Notes: generated by a model not told the origin, from the letters alone. 64,000 nucleotides of DNA from Melampsora larici-populina 98AG31 (GCF_000204055.1 NW_006768871.1:39653-103652), one strand, 5' to 3'. Shown: positions 32,330 through 44,035, numbered from the stretch's first letter. Translations and numbers: made by a program.

Positions 32330-34671
32330 TAAAATCATGTGTAGGATTGCCTGACAAACTAACCAAGACTGTGGCTTGTGAAGATTGTGCTGTGGCTAAA
32401 TCAACGAAGACTTCAACAATTGGTCCCTCTCTAATTTCATATGATGGACCTCTTCAGCTTGTCGTAGCTGATCTGTGTGGGCCTTTTCCTGTCAAAACAG
32501 TGTCTGGTTCTGAATATTCTTTAGAAATCCGCGACGTTTTTTCAACTTTCATGCGGACTTATCTATTAAAATCAAAGAATGAAGCAGCAAATCAAATCAA
32601 AATTTTTATTGCTGAAGCAGAAAGACGCACTGGGAAGAAGGTGATACACTGGCGTACTGACGGTGGGGGGGAATTTGTTAACAATTCCTTGAAATCTTAT
32701 TTTGCTGAGAAAGGTATAAAGGTTCAAAATTCGTTGCCATATTTTCATGAACAAAACGGATCTATTGAACGTGCGAACAGAACTGTTCAGGCTGGGATGC
32801 GTGTTCTTCTACGTGATTCAGGACTTCCAAAGAAGTTCTGGGGTTTTGCTATTATCACAGCAACTGACTTACACAATAAAACACCAAATTCAAACACCGG
32901 ATCAAAAACACCTACTGAATTGATGTTTGGTTTCTCTCCCCAAGTTGATCATTTACGAATTTTTGGTAGTTGGGCTTTTGTTCATGTTCCTGTAGAAAAA
33001 CGCAAGAAACTCGATGACCGGGCTATCAAATGCCGTTTTGTTGGTTATCTCGATGCCAGCAAGGGATGGCGGTTTTGGAACCCTTCAACTAATGAGTTCA
33101 TTGATTCGGCTCACGCACGATGGTTGGATGAAAAAACCATTCCTAAAGTTTCCCCTATACAGGATCGACCTCATCATCTTGATGAAACTTCCCTTCAACA
33201 CATTCTCACTTCGAACGATACTATCGATAACCACGAAGATCTTCGTACTCTTTTTGAATCTCTCTCGATATCATATTCTCTAGATGATTCAACTTTCACG
33301 GAAACAGTAAGAGAACAAGACTTGAACATCGACCTCCTTCATGCCAAAGCTGCTGGTTTCTCTCAACATCTTCCACGTAGTTATCAAGAAGCAATGAGCA
33401 GTGAGTATTCTCATGAATGGAAGGCTGCATGTAGGAAAGAATTGGATATGTTAATTCGACTTAAAGTTTGGGAAGAAGTTGTTTTACCACCCGGCCAGAA
33501 AACAGTGTCTAGCAAGTGGGTATTTGCAGAAAAAACCGATTCTCATGGTAACATCACAAAACGAAAATCCCGATTTGTTGTGAGAGGTTTTACTCAACGT
33601 GAAGGCTTGGATTTTTCAGAAACCTTCGCACCCACAGCAAAGTTTACCTCACTCATGATCATTTTCTCTATCACTGTTCAACGAGGTTTTCATATCCGCG
33701 GTTTCGACGTTGTAGCAGCATACCCTCACAGCCCCATCGACGAAACAATTTACGTCAAACCAGCTGAAGGAGTACTTACGTCGTCACCCAATCTGGTTCT
33801 GCTTCTCAGGAAGGCTTTGTATGGTACCAAGCAAGCAGCCCGCTGTTGGTGGAAACACTTCTCATCAGTCCTATCTGGTATGGGTTGCAAGTACTGTATA
33901 AATGACCAAAGTCTGTATGTTCTGCATTACAAGAACGATATCGCCTTACTTTGGATTCATGTGGACGACGGTGTGATCTGCGGTTCATCAATGAACATTA
34001 TCAACTTTATCCACGAATCACTATTGAAGACTTTTGAAATCACTTGGAACGACAACCTAGAACAAATCGTCGGTATCAAGATAGATTATCGACCAGATGG
34101 AATTTTCTTATCACAACCGGTTCTTACTTCAAGTTTATTGGAAACGACTGGCTTCTCTTCTTCCCGAACGTCAACTCCGATGACGGCCAATCTTCAACTT
34201 GAAACTTCTGACAAGGAGTCTGTGGGTATCAATTCATCATCTTATCTGTCGATTTTAGGCTCTCTATCTTATCTGGCAATTGGAACCAGACCCGACATTT
34301 CCTTTTCGGTGAATTACTTGGCTCGTTTCTCGTCAAAACCTGGGGATAAACATTGGTTAGCATTGAAGCATCTACTTAGGTATATTAGTGGTACGAGGAA
34401 TGAAGGGATTTATTTTAGAAAAAGAGAAGAAGATGGTGGATTAATTACTTACTGTGATGCAAATTGGGGAGGTGAATTTTCACGCTCGACTCATGGTTTT
34501 GCAGTTTTTCTGTTTGGTAATATTATTTCATGGGCATCAAGAAGACAAAGTTGTGTTGCGACTTCGACTTGTCATGCCGAATATATGGCATTAGGTGTAT
34601 CAGCACGGGAATCTATTTGGATTCAAATTTATTGGAAGACATATTCAAGACAACTTTCATTACAACTTTAA
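32320..34671 (+). CDS. gag-pol (middle part): copia integrase-reverse transcriptase frame, second part of gag-pol
   Basis: The frame has no natural start; it continues gag-pol in the -1 frame. CEDCAVAK completes the HHCC finger. The integrase catalytic residues appear as VVADLCGP (D), WRTDGGGEF (D) and NGSIERANR (E). Reverse transcriptase follows: KWVFAEKTD, RFVVRGFTQREGLDF, FDVVAAYPHSP (first Asp) and IHVDDGV, the copia version of the YVDD box. RNase H begins TYCDANWGGE and reaches CHAEYMALGVSARESIWIQ, after which the frame is lost and stops at 34671. Confidence 0.9.
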   Translation: MFVIKSCVGLPDKLTKTVACEDCAVAKSTKTSTIGPSLISYDGPLQLVVADLCGPFPVKTVSGSEYSLEIRDVFSTFMRTYLLKSKNEAANQIKIFIAEAERRTGKKVIHWRTDGGGEFVNNSLKSYFAEKGIKVQNSLPYFHEQNGSIERANRTVQAGMRVLLRDSGLPKKFWGFAIITATDLHNKTPNSNTGSKTPTELMFGFSPQVDHLRIFGSWAFVHVPVEKRKKLDDRAIKCRFVGYLDASKGWRFWNPSTNEFIDSAHARWLDEKTIPKVSPIQDRPHHLDETSLQHILTSNDTIDNHEDLRTLFESLSISYSLDDSTFTETVREQDLNIDLLHAKAAGFSQHLPRSYQEAMSSEYSHEWKAACRKELDMLIRLKVWEEVVLPPGQKTVSSKWVFAEKTDSHGNITKRKSRFVVRGFTQREGLDFSETFAPTAKFTSLMIIFSITVQRGFHIRGFDVVAAYPHSPIDETIYVKPAEGVLTSSPNLVLLLRKALYGTKQAARCWWKHFSSVLSGMGCKYCINDQSLYVLHYKNDIALLWIHVDDGVICGSSMNIINFIHESLLKTFEITWNDNLEQIVGIKIDYRPDGIFLSQPVLTSSLLETTGFSSSRTSTPMTANLQLETSDKESVGINSSSYLSILGSLSYLAIGTRPDISFSVNYLARFSSKPGDKHWLALKHLLRYISGTRNEGIYFRKREEDGGLITYCDANWGGEFSRSTHGFAVFLFGNIISWASRRQSCVATSTCHAEYMALGVSARESIWIQIYWKTYSRQLSLQL

Positions 34672-34892
34672 AATGTGATAACACAGCGGCCATCAAAGTA
34701 GCGCAAGACTTACATCTGACCAAACGATCACATCATGTAGCAAGAGAATTTCATTACGTTAACGAACAAATATTCGATGGAAATCTCAAGATAGTTTGGA
34801 TTGATGGACCCAATCAAAAGGCAGATATACTTACGAAATCTTTGGGTAATATCATATTTCAAATACATAAACATAATATTTGTATGTCCTAA
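34620..34892 (+). CDS. gag-pol (3' part): copia RNase H C-terminal frame, last part of gag-pol
   Basis: In the next -1 frame, from about 34630, the reading resumes as NLLEDIFKTTFITT, then LKCDNTAAIKVAQDL, RSHHVAREFHYVNEQ and KADILTKSLG, the expected end of copia RNase H, with a stop at 34890-34892. The frame change falls in a short A/T run (CAAATTT). One missing base there would explain it. Confidence 0.85.
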   Translation, partial: DSNLLEDIFKTTFITTLKCDNTAAIKVAQDLHLTKRSHHVAREFHYVNEQIFDGNLKIVWIDGPNQKADILTKSLGNIIFQIHKHNICMS

Positions 34893-34914
34893 CTAGTATA
34901 AACCTCTAAAGGTT

Positions 34915-34924
34915 GAGGGGGGGG
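34915..34924 (+). promoter_or_regulatory. Polypurine tract of the copia element
   Basis: GAGGGGGGGG directly precedes the 3' LTR and is the expected plus-strand primer. Confidence 0.85.
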
Positions 34925-35296
34925 TGTTACGGCTGAGGTGGCTAGGCACCGTAAGTGACTAGGCAATCATCCTAGTCTCACCCGTTTTCGGTTTAGCCCA
35001 GTTGGAAGATCTAGGAATGTTAGATCAGGGCTGGTTTCTTTTCTCTCTTAGCGTCATTGATGTAATGCCTGGCTGAAACATGTTTCACATATATAGTTCA
35101 CGTTTCTTCCTAAAACTTGTGTTCTCTCTATTGTCACAATTTCTATTTGTTTCGGTAGACCTTTCACTAACACTAGTTTCACTAGGTAGATCTTTTATTT
35201 CTCTTTATGTTATTGTCACAATTTCTATTTGTTTCGGTAGACCTTTCACTAACACTAGTTTCACTAGTTTGCGTTTCAACTCTGTTCGTCTCTACA
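34925..35296 (+). repeat. 3' LTR of the copia element
   Basis: 372 bases, same sequence by eye as 30295-30666, including the internal 56-base duplication; followed by the ATTGT target copy. Confidence 0.95.
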
Positions 35297-35301
35297 ATTG
35301 T

Positions 35302-35897
35302 CACGAGAGCCATCTCTTTTTAAAAAGTATGATGAGAGTGACATGTTGTGACTTCAACACCATCACACACTTTGGAAATTTCCCCCTCTTGTAACATGAC
35401 CTGAACATTTGTAAAAGTGACACAAGATGATTCTCTCTGTCCAGGGCAGGTGATAGAAGAACAACTAGTCAAACTCTACGAGAATGAGCAAATTCTTTGA
35501 ATCATTATTTTGTAGGATGTCGCACATTTTCTTTCAGAAGGGACACCTTTATAAAAGGAAAGGTTTACTTAGCTCAAAAGAAACTACTCCTCAGATTTCA
35601 ACTTTTCAATCAAAAGGTTCACTCTAAACTAATACATTCAAAAAGAAACGATAACCTAAGATTCAAAGACCATGTAGTAATCCAAAACCAAAGCCAGAAA
35701 CCAAATCTTTCTCTTGACACAAAAATCATCTTGATCTTCTCTTCTCCACCTCAGTAATATCAAAACGAAGTTCAAGAAGAAGCACGTTTCTTTTGACTAT
35801 ACAACAATCCACCCAAATATCTAAACGAAAAAAAAAACACGTGAAGCTCATTAACCAAATCATTCAATCATGAAAAACCATAAGTTCATTTAAAACC
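35302..35897. other. Spacer between copia element and membrane-protein gene
   Basis: AT-rich, no supported gene. The last 100 bases are probably the 3' untranslated region of the minus-strand gene. Confidence 0.4.
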
Positions 35898-36585
35898 TTA
35901 CCCTTGACTACCAAACAAAGCACCTAATCCAATCACCGTAGCACTCACAATCCTTCTATCCCATCTCTTACGATCCCAATTCATAAACACCATCCATCCC
36001 ACACCTGCCAAAACACCTACGTTCAAAACTGATAATAAGCCGAATTGGTTTTGAGGTGAATGGATTTCTCTACGAGCTTTTTTAGTTACTTTATCAAGTC
36101 GATCGGCTGGTCTTTTGGATTTGTTTTGTTGATGATTGATGGATTTCTTGGTAGGTGTGGTGCCTAGATCGGATGATGATTCAGATGAATTATTGGTGTC
36201 TTTTTCTTCTCTTGATCGGTTTAGATCTTCTTCAAATTGAGTTTTTCCTGACCAATCATTCGGTACAACTACCGCAAAAAAAAGACATACATATTAAGAA
36301 ACTTTAGATTGATGATCTGATTTAGAGATGAGAGAAAGTGTAGATTCAAGTTGGATTACCATTCAGTTTATGATTCACATCTGGAAGTGAAGTTTGATGT
36401 GCATGTTGACTTGCTAAATCGTTGGTAGGACCTTCTAATAAACTTGGATCTGGTTTAGGTTGTTGATCTGGAGGTAAAGTGTGTTGTGCTGTGATAGATG
36501 CGTAACTTTTTTTTGGGGGGTAAGGTAAACAGATGAATTAGTGATGGTTTTCGATGGTGATCAGAATGAATTGAGTTTACCTCAT
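35898..36585 (-). CDS. Small protein with two C-terminal membrane segments (possibly OM14-like)
   Basis: Exons 36581-36585, 36360-36505 and 35898-36268 give 173 residues starting MSYASITAQ. The five-base first exon (ATGAG) is followed by GTAAAC and an AAAAG acceptor. The N-terminal 110 residues are hydrophilic (Asp/Pro/Gln, then a Lys/Arg-rich stretch KRPADRLDKVTKKARREI). Two hydrophobic segments follow: FGLLSVLNVGVLAGVGWMVF and, after the charged hairpin NWDRKRWDRR, IVSATVIGLGALFG, ending in GSQG. This layout resembles fungal mitochondrial outer-membrane protein OM14 relatives, but I cannot confirm that. It is transcribed in the same direction as ERJ5, about 0.8 kb downstream of it. Confidence 0.75.
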
Positions 36586-37412
36586 TTTGATCAATGGATG
36601 GATTGGTGGTGGATGAGTTGATGGTGGATTGATAGGTAAAGTGAATCGGTTGATAAAGCCTTTTACGATTTGATATATGACGTCATTGATTTGATTTCCA
36701 TTTTCGTCAAATTCTCTTTCATTAAAACCAAATTCAATTCACCATGCATATACAGCAGTTCTTGTATCAAAGCTCCATCTCAAAATCTACTTTACTACTT
36801 TAAGAATCCCATTGATGGTAAACTAGAATACAGTCTAGTCAAAGGTAAAGGTAATTAACCAACTTGAATTTTCAATCTTGTGCTTCTCATGAGACTTTGT
36901 GTTTAGTAATTCCTAATTTGATGAAAGACCACTTTGAAAAGTAAATAAGTTGGCTTCTCTTTATCATTCACTCAGAATACATTTTGCGATCACCGAGCAG
37001 ACTTTCGATCATTCCTTTTGTCTATTCTAAGCTATTCTGTACCTCAGTTCTTCGGGCAAATCAACTATGCAAACTCATCTGGTTTACTATTTTTGATGAA
37101 GCATTTTCAAGTCACCTTACCTAACTCAGCACATCTACCATATACCTACTCTCTAAAAACCATACCTAAGATCCTTTATCAGAAACACAAATCTCAACAC
37201 CGATCATCATCTTTTTAAACATTTTTTTTAAGAAACGAAAACCGAACATTCAAACAAAATTCCATTCATGTAAAACAAAAATCAAACTTTTAATTCAATG
37301 AAAATGCAATTTTTGAAAAAAAAAAACCAAAACCAAAACCACCCAATCTTTTCAACTTTTTTAAAATTCTTTCTTTCTTCGATCTACTCAAAATGAACCC
37401 GAATATTTACTT
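36586..37412. other. Intergenic, ERJ5 3' end to membrane-protein promoter
   Basis: AT-rich with A-tracts near 37310-37330. Short forward frames only; no supported gene. Confidence 0.4.
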
Positions 37413-39185
37413 TTATTTTTTAGATTTCCCAGTTTTTCGTTTCCTAACCATCCCATTCGAATTCCGATCACCTTCACCTTCACCTTCATTTTCCTGTTGA
37501 TTTAATTTTTCATTCGATTCAACTACTTCTTCTGTTCTTCCAGGTACTTGACTCATAGGTAAATAAGACGAAACAAATCTATAAGCCGTTGCCGGTATAA
37601 ACGTATTCTTCAATGAAGGTTTAGTAGCTGCTGATTCATCTAAAGGTAATTCTACCATCATCCCCCCAACCAAAAAAAAACCAAAACATCATTAAAACAC
37701 ACTTCTTTTATGGAATTCTCATTCTAAATGTATTCTTCACTTACCTGTTCCATCCTCAGCAACGATCCAAACAAAATCACCTTCAACAACCATATCAATC
37801 CAACCAGCTTGAGTAGGTTTCGAAAGGTTTGAATTCTTTTGACCTGCTTGTAATTGACGTCGTCTTTCTTGTCGACTCATCACCATCGGTACATCTGATG
37901 ATGATGATGATGATTCTTCTGCTTTAAGATTCTCTTCTCCTAATGATAAACTCTTTTCAATTGAGATCTTGACTTTCTTTCTAGGCACTTTGCTTTCGGT
38001 TTCTTCTTTTTCTAAAACTTGTGTTGTTGATGATGGTTTTGGTTTTTCTGGTGCTTGTAATCCTTTGGGACCATATGCTGCTTGTTTGGCTGCGATTTGA
38101 AATCTATGGCGAAAAATCAAAAACCAAGTTAGGTTTATTGTTGTTTTTAAGATTAAGAGATTCTTGAAAGCTTACTTTCGGATTCTGATTAATTCTGATC
38201 TGTAATGAACATGTTGAATTCCATAATGCATTAAAGTAGCTACACTCAACACAAACATAATAGCAAACCCAAGACCAGGTTGCCAACGAGAATACATATC
38301 TAAAGAAACGAAAAAAAAATCAAACTCATCAGCACAAAAGAAAGGTGAGGTGATCGCATTATATCATCGAGATTTGATCAAAAATGAATGGATGATCAAG
38401 TTCAAGACTTACATCCAGTTCCTTTCCATTTAGGTACACCATTATCATGAAAGAAATTATACCGTTCACGTTTCTCTTCATCCCTCAAGATCGCAGTAAT
38501 AACACCTAATCTAGCAAATCTAGCTTCGATATCTTTCACATTCGGATTCTTATCTGGACTAAAGTCGTTTTATTCGATTTTCAAATCCATTCAAACCCCC
38601 CAAAAAACGTTTAGTGAACAGATCAAAAAGTTTTGATTGATGGATTGGCGGGTTTGAGGAAACTTACTGTAGTTCAAGTGATCTTCTACGTGCAGCTTTA
38701 TTAATTTCGGGTAAACTGGCCGATTTAGTGATGTTTAAGAACGTATCTATCATCATCATCATAACGATAATAACAATCAAAATGATGAGAAAAAGTTAAG
38801 GATCAATTTAAATAGTGAGAAATGGAAAATGATGGAATTTTGGCTTACAAAACGTAGTGCCTTTTCCTTCTGAAGCTTCAAGTGCGCTAACTAAATCAAA
38901 GATCTCACTTTTGGTAGAAAAAAGTTCATTCGAGAGTTTCAAGTGTCAAGATTATTTGGGTTTCGTTGGGTTGGAGAAAAGGGTGCGGTGAACTTTTACT
39001 TACTGATCATCTGTATCCCATCCATATACACTAATTTAAAGATTCAAAGACAAAACCATTAATGTGAGATTTGTGAGTGTTTCAAGAAGTTTTAATGGAT
39101 CGGTTTGATGGGATGGGATGACTTACTTGTTGGAGAAACAGAGTAAAGAACCCAGGATGCAAGAAAGGATGATGGATAAATTCAT
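37413..39185 (-). CDS. ERJ5: ER membrane J-protein, ERJ5-like (DnaJ domain)
   Basis: Eight minus-strand exons: 39127-39185, 39004-39030, 38849-38907, 38668-38746, 38413-38558, 38176-38299, 37745-38103 and 37413-37651, giving 363 residues. The signal peptide MNLSIILSCILGSLLCFS opens the protein. A lumenal J domain follows: DHEIFDLVSALEAS, then FLNITKSASLPEINKAARRR, the HPD motif at residues 75-77 (HPDKNPNVKDIEARF) and ILRDEEKRERYNFF. Next come GVPKWKGTGYMYSRWQPG, typical of ERJ5, and the membrane segment GLGFAIMFVLSVATLMHYGI near 131-150. The cytosolic tail is charged, with a Ser run, and ends in a basic cluster. ERJ5 proteins are type I ER proteins that stimulate the Hsp70 BiP/Kar2 during folding. 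All introns are GT-AG and phase-consistent. The last acceptor (GGTAG) is the least certain. Confidence 0.9.
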
Positions 39186-39781
39186 GATTTTGATGTTGGT
39201 TTTGAATGGGTTTGATTTTGTTTGAAGTGAATGAGTTGGACAACGGAAGGTTGGTATTTATTTGATCGATCAAGTCAGCGTTGACGATCGACTTTGACTT
39301 GTAACTTAGCAACCAACAGTTTCAAAAACATTGTTGCCAACAATGTATTTCACTTCAATACAGTTTGTAAACTATAACTTGCAAATCGATCTTTTTTCGA
39401 AGTCATTCTGATGATCCTAATCTGAAGTGGGAAATGTTCAAATGATGGAAATGTGATTTATAAAAATTTGAAAACTTTCATGGACTACCTTGAAGCCTTT
39501 TCATCGATCTTAACATCATTCACTTCTTCTCGAAAGAAACCTCGGACTTGAATGAAGAATGAAAAAAACTGAACAGAACTTGAAAGGTTTTTTAAGATGA
39601 GAGAGAACTCAAGTTGAGCTGTTGATATGACATCAAGCCTGCTGCCAACCTTCACAGTTCATGGCAATTCATTCTTATCGATCAAACCAATCATCAATCA
39701 GAGAACTTTGACTGAGACAACCGCATTCACAACCAAAACAACCAAATAACCTAATCAAAGCAATCAAATGTCAAACATATA
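39186..39781. other. ERJ5 promoter region
   Basis: AT-rich, no other gene. It runs to the transposon end at 39782. Confidence 0.4.
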
Positions 39782-41299
39782 GGGTATACAAATATGTTCT
39801 GGGAATTTCCAGAAGGTTTTTTCCAGAACGCCAGAACCCTTCTCCTTGAACCGGATTTTACCCCGGTTGATTAACGGTTTTCCCTTGACTGGTGAAGAAC
39901 CTGTTTGGAACGAGTCCCTCCCAACCGTGCTGCAACGGGGGTTTTTCCCCGGTTTTTCAGCCGGGTTCACTCAGAGAAAAACCCGATGTTGAGCGGAAAA
40001 TACCCAGTCCTTGAGTTAGGTTGATTCTGTGCGGTCAGGTGGCTCAGTTTTTTATTGTATGGATCCTGCGAGGAGCAAAGGTTTAGACTAGAGCACATAT
40101 ATTGGTTAAATTGCAATTAGTAAACTTAGTTGAAGATACATGGATAGACAATACAGAACTGGATAATTGTTTAAGTAAATCAGTGAAGAGAAGAAGCAGG
40201 TGGTTTCAAATTGGATGGTCAATTGAGAAGCTATGTAGACAATTTGATTGGTTGCTAATGCAAGCTATATGTCTATATGTGATAAAGTCCCGTTTGGAGT
40301 CTTGATAAGATTTAGATATAGGATGAATAGAGATGTATATACATAGCACAAGTTGAATCTGATACACCAGTCGCGTGATCGGTCTGATAAGAAAGCGAAC
40401 TGAAGATGACCAGGGCTACGTTTACTTTGACTAGTATGTGGTCATTACATAATTCAGCTGATCTGAATCAAAAGGTAAGTGTTGATGAGAGTTGCATTGA
40501 GAAGGAGTAGGCAAAGGATTTGTTGAATGATAACTTGAAGGTGGTCGATTAGATTGAAGTGAAGGATCAAATGATGAAGAAATCAAAGCATTAGCAAAAT
40601 GATTATAAGGAGATGGATAAGTTTGACCGAGTGGATCGATAATCTGTTATGCAGAAGTGAGAATCAAAATGATGAGATTAGTGAGATATGAAGTTGAAAA
40701 GGGTTAGTGGAATTAGACATGGTGATGATGATGATGAATGGTACTGAGAAATTGGTGAACTTCAAGTTGTTTATGAGTTGACTGATTGAAACTGCTTTTT
40801 GAGAATTGAAAAGGTTGAGAAAGCCAAGTTGGTTGTGTAATTTTCTTCACTTGATTCGTTTTTGATGATGATGGTAATTAGTAACAGATGTCTTGATTTG
40901 GTTTTTAGCTTTTTTCTCAAGGTGAGAAAGTCAAAGACCTTTCATTGAATCGGGGTAAGCCCCGTGGCTTGCGTGCTCAGCGACAAAAATGGTTGAAACC
41001 CCGTTTTGAATCCGTTGAAGCTTGACCCATTGCGGAACCGTTGGTATCCATCACGGTTTTGAAAACGCTGCACCAAATGTGGTTGATGAACGGTTGATCC
41101 AATGGTTGATCAACCGTTCCTGATCAAACCATTGCAAAACTGGTTTTGGACGGTTGCAGAATGGAGTATTCACCGGATTGTACTCGGTTTATTTTTTCAC
41201 CTCTGGAACCCGGTTGGTCAACTAAAAGTGACCTGGTGGTGTAATCAACCGGGGTAAAATCCGGTTCAAGAACCGGAATAGTGACCTGGTGGTGTACCC
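39782..41299. mobile_element. TA-flanked TIR element, non-autonomous, 1.5 kb
   Basis: Ends GGGTATACA and TGTACCC face each other, with TA on both sides (39780-39781, 41300-41301). A perfect 29-base inverted repeat lies inside: 39844-39872 (CTTGAACCGGATTTTACC...) and 41242-41270. GTGACCTGGTGGTGTA is repeated directly at 41228 and 41281 on the right only. The centre is low-complexity and has no transposase. A Tc1/mariner-type origin is suggested by TA and the end sequence shared with the MITE at 57788 (AGGGTACAC). Confidence 0.55.
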
Positions 41300-41301
41300 T
41301 A

Positions 41302-41997
41302 ATAGAACAGGACATCAGATGATTATGTTTTCCTGATCACCTCATCATGAATCACCAAACCACATATCAGTTGATTCTAGAGACCAAGTTCACTCGAGTC
41401 TTGTGAATCGAACTTAACAAAGTCCCTCGCATGCGGTAAAACCCGGAGCCTTGTCAAGTTCGCTTGTGAATGACACTTTCGACACCACCACATGAACTCA
41501 TCACATTCTTCATATCACTGGCACTATCCATCACAATGCAGTAGCTCATCTCAGCAGTTCACTTAACCGTACTTCAATTCTTTTTCAATTCCGTCAGGCT
41601 TCCATGAAGTGAATTATCTTTTTTTTGAAAATGGACATAATCAATCATAAGCTCGCCATCTCTTGCTCAGGTCATCCCTGCTCACCCATCTTTCTACCTT
41701 ACTAGTTGGTCTAATAAAAAGATCATACATTAAAGCATTGACGAAATTTGATCGGAATGTTTTGTGTAGGAAACCCGGTTCAGGCACCTAACCCAAGAAA
41801 TGGATGACTGTAAAACTCATTTGATGTTAGAGATTTTGTTCCTTCAATTCTTTTATCGATCTAAATCTTTTATAAAATCAATCATCAAAGATATCTATAA
41901 CTCGCTACCAAAAATCATCATTATTTCCTTTTGTTTTGGGTGCAACAGAATCACTTTGAATATCTAACACTCTTAAACCTTTCTCAATCCATCAAAT
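41302..41997. other. Cyclin-gene upstream region, duplicated downstream
   Basis: From about 41386 this region is related to the stretch starting about 44888 (shared words: ACATGAACTCA, TTCTTTTTCAATT, TTTTGAAAATGGACAT). It is therefore the 5' part of the tandem duplication. No further gene. Confidence 0.5.
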
Positions 41998-44035
41998 ATG
42001 TCTCTTGCTCGCAAATCTTCTTGTGACTGTTCTTTGGGTTATGGTGAGCACTTTTTTCTTGATTTTCTTTCTCTAATTTTTCCTATTCAGCTTCTATCAG
42101 ACTGTAGGGCGGAATTGTATCAATTCCACAGTCCTTCCTTTGAGCTCTCCAAGCAGTATAGACTGTTTCGTGTGGATCTATGTCTTTCTTTCTTCTGCAT
42201 ATCAATGGCTTCTCATTCCAGACTTAACAATACTAATAATGCATCATTTTTTTGTGACATCATCCAACAGCTCAACAAGCCCCGAATCCGAGCGATGGGC
42301 AATCAACGCGACGATCGGTGGATGTCAACAACCCCACCCGGACCGAAGTGATCGCCGGTCCTTCTTTACTCGAACTTCGACACGGTCCATCATCTCATGG
42401 TCGTGTTGGGAAGAACAGATCACGGTCTCGATCCGCACCTTGCAACTTTCCACCAAGGTCAACACTTCTTTCAACTAGGTCTTGTTCTCCTGCAAGTACC
42501 TCTGAGGTATATGCCAGTCCTTCATTGACCTCCCCATCTGGACACTGCTCGTAAGTCTTTCCAAAACATGTGCTTTCATCTCGACCTATACTGATTTTGT
42601 TTTATTTGTTAATTTATTGATTGGCTTTTCGGAATAGCTATGGAGAAGAATCAGAGACTGAGATTTCAGTTTGTGAAACGTTGAGATCACTCTCTACAGA
42701 TGATTCCATAACCACGAGCGACTCGGAAGACACTCAGGTCTCTGAGCCTTCAACCACCGAGGGTGATGATGATGTCATCTCATCAAAGGCTGGTCAATTC
42801 TTTGATGAAGATGTCAGATTTCCTCCGGTTCCATCTGTCATTGAAGGTCCTTTAGATTTTTCTTTAGTTGAGCAAGTCAGATGGGAAGATTGCGCTAAAA
42901 GAAGGATTGCAAGGATGGTGGAAAAAGAGCCGGTTGTAGCATCACAACTTCAAGTGGTTGATACTGGGTACGATGCTATACCTCTTGCTGTAAAGCAAGA
43001 TATTATCACTTGGTTAATTGCGGTACGTTAATCTTTCTTTACCATTGGTTGATTTACATATTACTGATATTTTTGATGAATAGTTTGAACATCGGATCAG
43101 CGATTATCCAAATATCTCCCTTCCCATGAGGCATCGAGCGATCATACTGTTTCATCAGTTTTGTGCTTTGGATACCATGGAAAACATCGACGCCGAGCAA
43201 ATCAAGCTCCGAGCACATCAAATCGGTGTGGCATGCCTTATGTTGGCCTGTAAAGTTGATGTCGATTTCCTGGCACCGTTAGAGGTGATCCCATTGGTGT
43301 TTTTGGGAATGGAGTGTGGTGCAGTCGGGTTGGGTTCACATCTGCGCTGAACAAATTGGGGTTCGTAGTTTTTTTTCTTACACTCTAGTGTTTGAAGTGG
43401 TTTTCTGAATTTTGTATTTCGTGTACTATTTCATTAGATGTTGGAGCAGCTTGTCTTGGAGACCTTGTCTTACCAAGTGACATTTCCTACTCCGTGCGAC
43501 TTCCTCACTGAACTGGTATTTGCTATACCAATGTTGGAAAACCTTGCATCGCATTGTGTACAGGATTGGCAGCTTGTGGAGGAAGGGTTTGAGTGGATGT
43601 ACGGGCATGCATATCGACGTACGTTCTTCTTTGTTTGCTCAGTTGATCATGATGTGTTACTGATAATTTTGCAATTGGTTAATAGATCCAGAATATGGTC
43701 ATTATCGGTCATCTGTTCTAACGGTGGCTGTTCTATTATTCTGTTTGGATCAATGTATCTTTGATCATCCGCGTTCTCAAACCAGAACACTTGGTCAAGT
43801 TTGGTGGAGGAATGTCAATGGAGTTTGGGCAGAGACAAGGGGACAAGATTCATTAGAAGAGGTATCTTGTAACCTTGCGAGTGATGAGGTCCGGGGACAT
43901 TGGGTGAACCTCAGTGAAGCAGGTATTAAGACTTCTATCTGTGAGCTCATGGGTTTGGAGCAGGTTTGTCTTTTATTTCTTCCAGATTTATCCTTAGCAG
44001 CTTGTTCCAAGTGTATGATTACGAGGAATCACTGA
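41998..44035 (+). CDS. Cyclin-fold protein, probably B-type cyclin-like (intact copy)
   Basis: Seven exons: 41998-42043, 42271-42550, 42638-43022, 43084-43284, 43325-43360, 43438-43618 and 43686-44035, about 492 residues. The N-terminal half is Ser/Arg-rich then acidic (STDDSITTSDSEDTQ), as in regulatory tails. The cyclin box spans exons 3-6: KQDIITWLIAVFEHRISDYP, RHRAIILFHQFCA, LRAHQIGVACLMLACKVDVD, a short exon SGWVHICAEQIG, then MLEQLVLETLSYQVTFPTPC with FLTELVFAIPM. The order and the LACK and LETLSY...PTP motifs match A/B-type mitotic cyclins, which activate Cdk1, but divergence prevents firm subtype naming. Exon 1 was chosen because its last G completes the Ala codon of exon 2. The 3' end is uncertain: reading through from CELMGLEQ gives VCLLFLPD and a stop at 44035, while an intron at 43965 is possible. 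Confidence 0.75.

Larger units (their letters stand above)
30290..35301 (+). mobile_element. Full-length young Ty1/copia retrotransposon
   Basis: Target duplication ATTGT at 30290-30294 and 35297-35301. Two 372-base LTRs, 30295-30666 and 34925-35296, begin TGTTACGG, end CTCTACA, and show no difference by eye. The order gag - protease - integrase - reverse transcriptase - RNase H is that of copia. The internal region is complete, but the gag-pol frame is broken twice by -1 shifts. Near-identical LTRs imply recent insertion. Confidence 0.95.
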
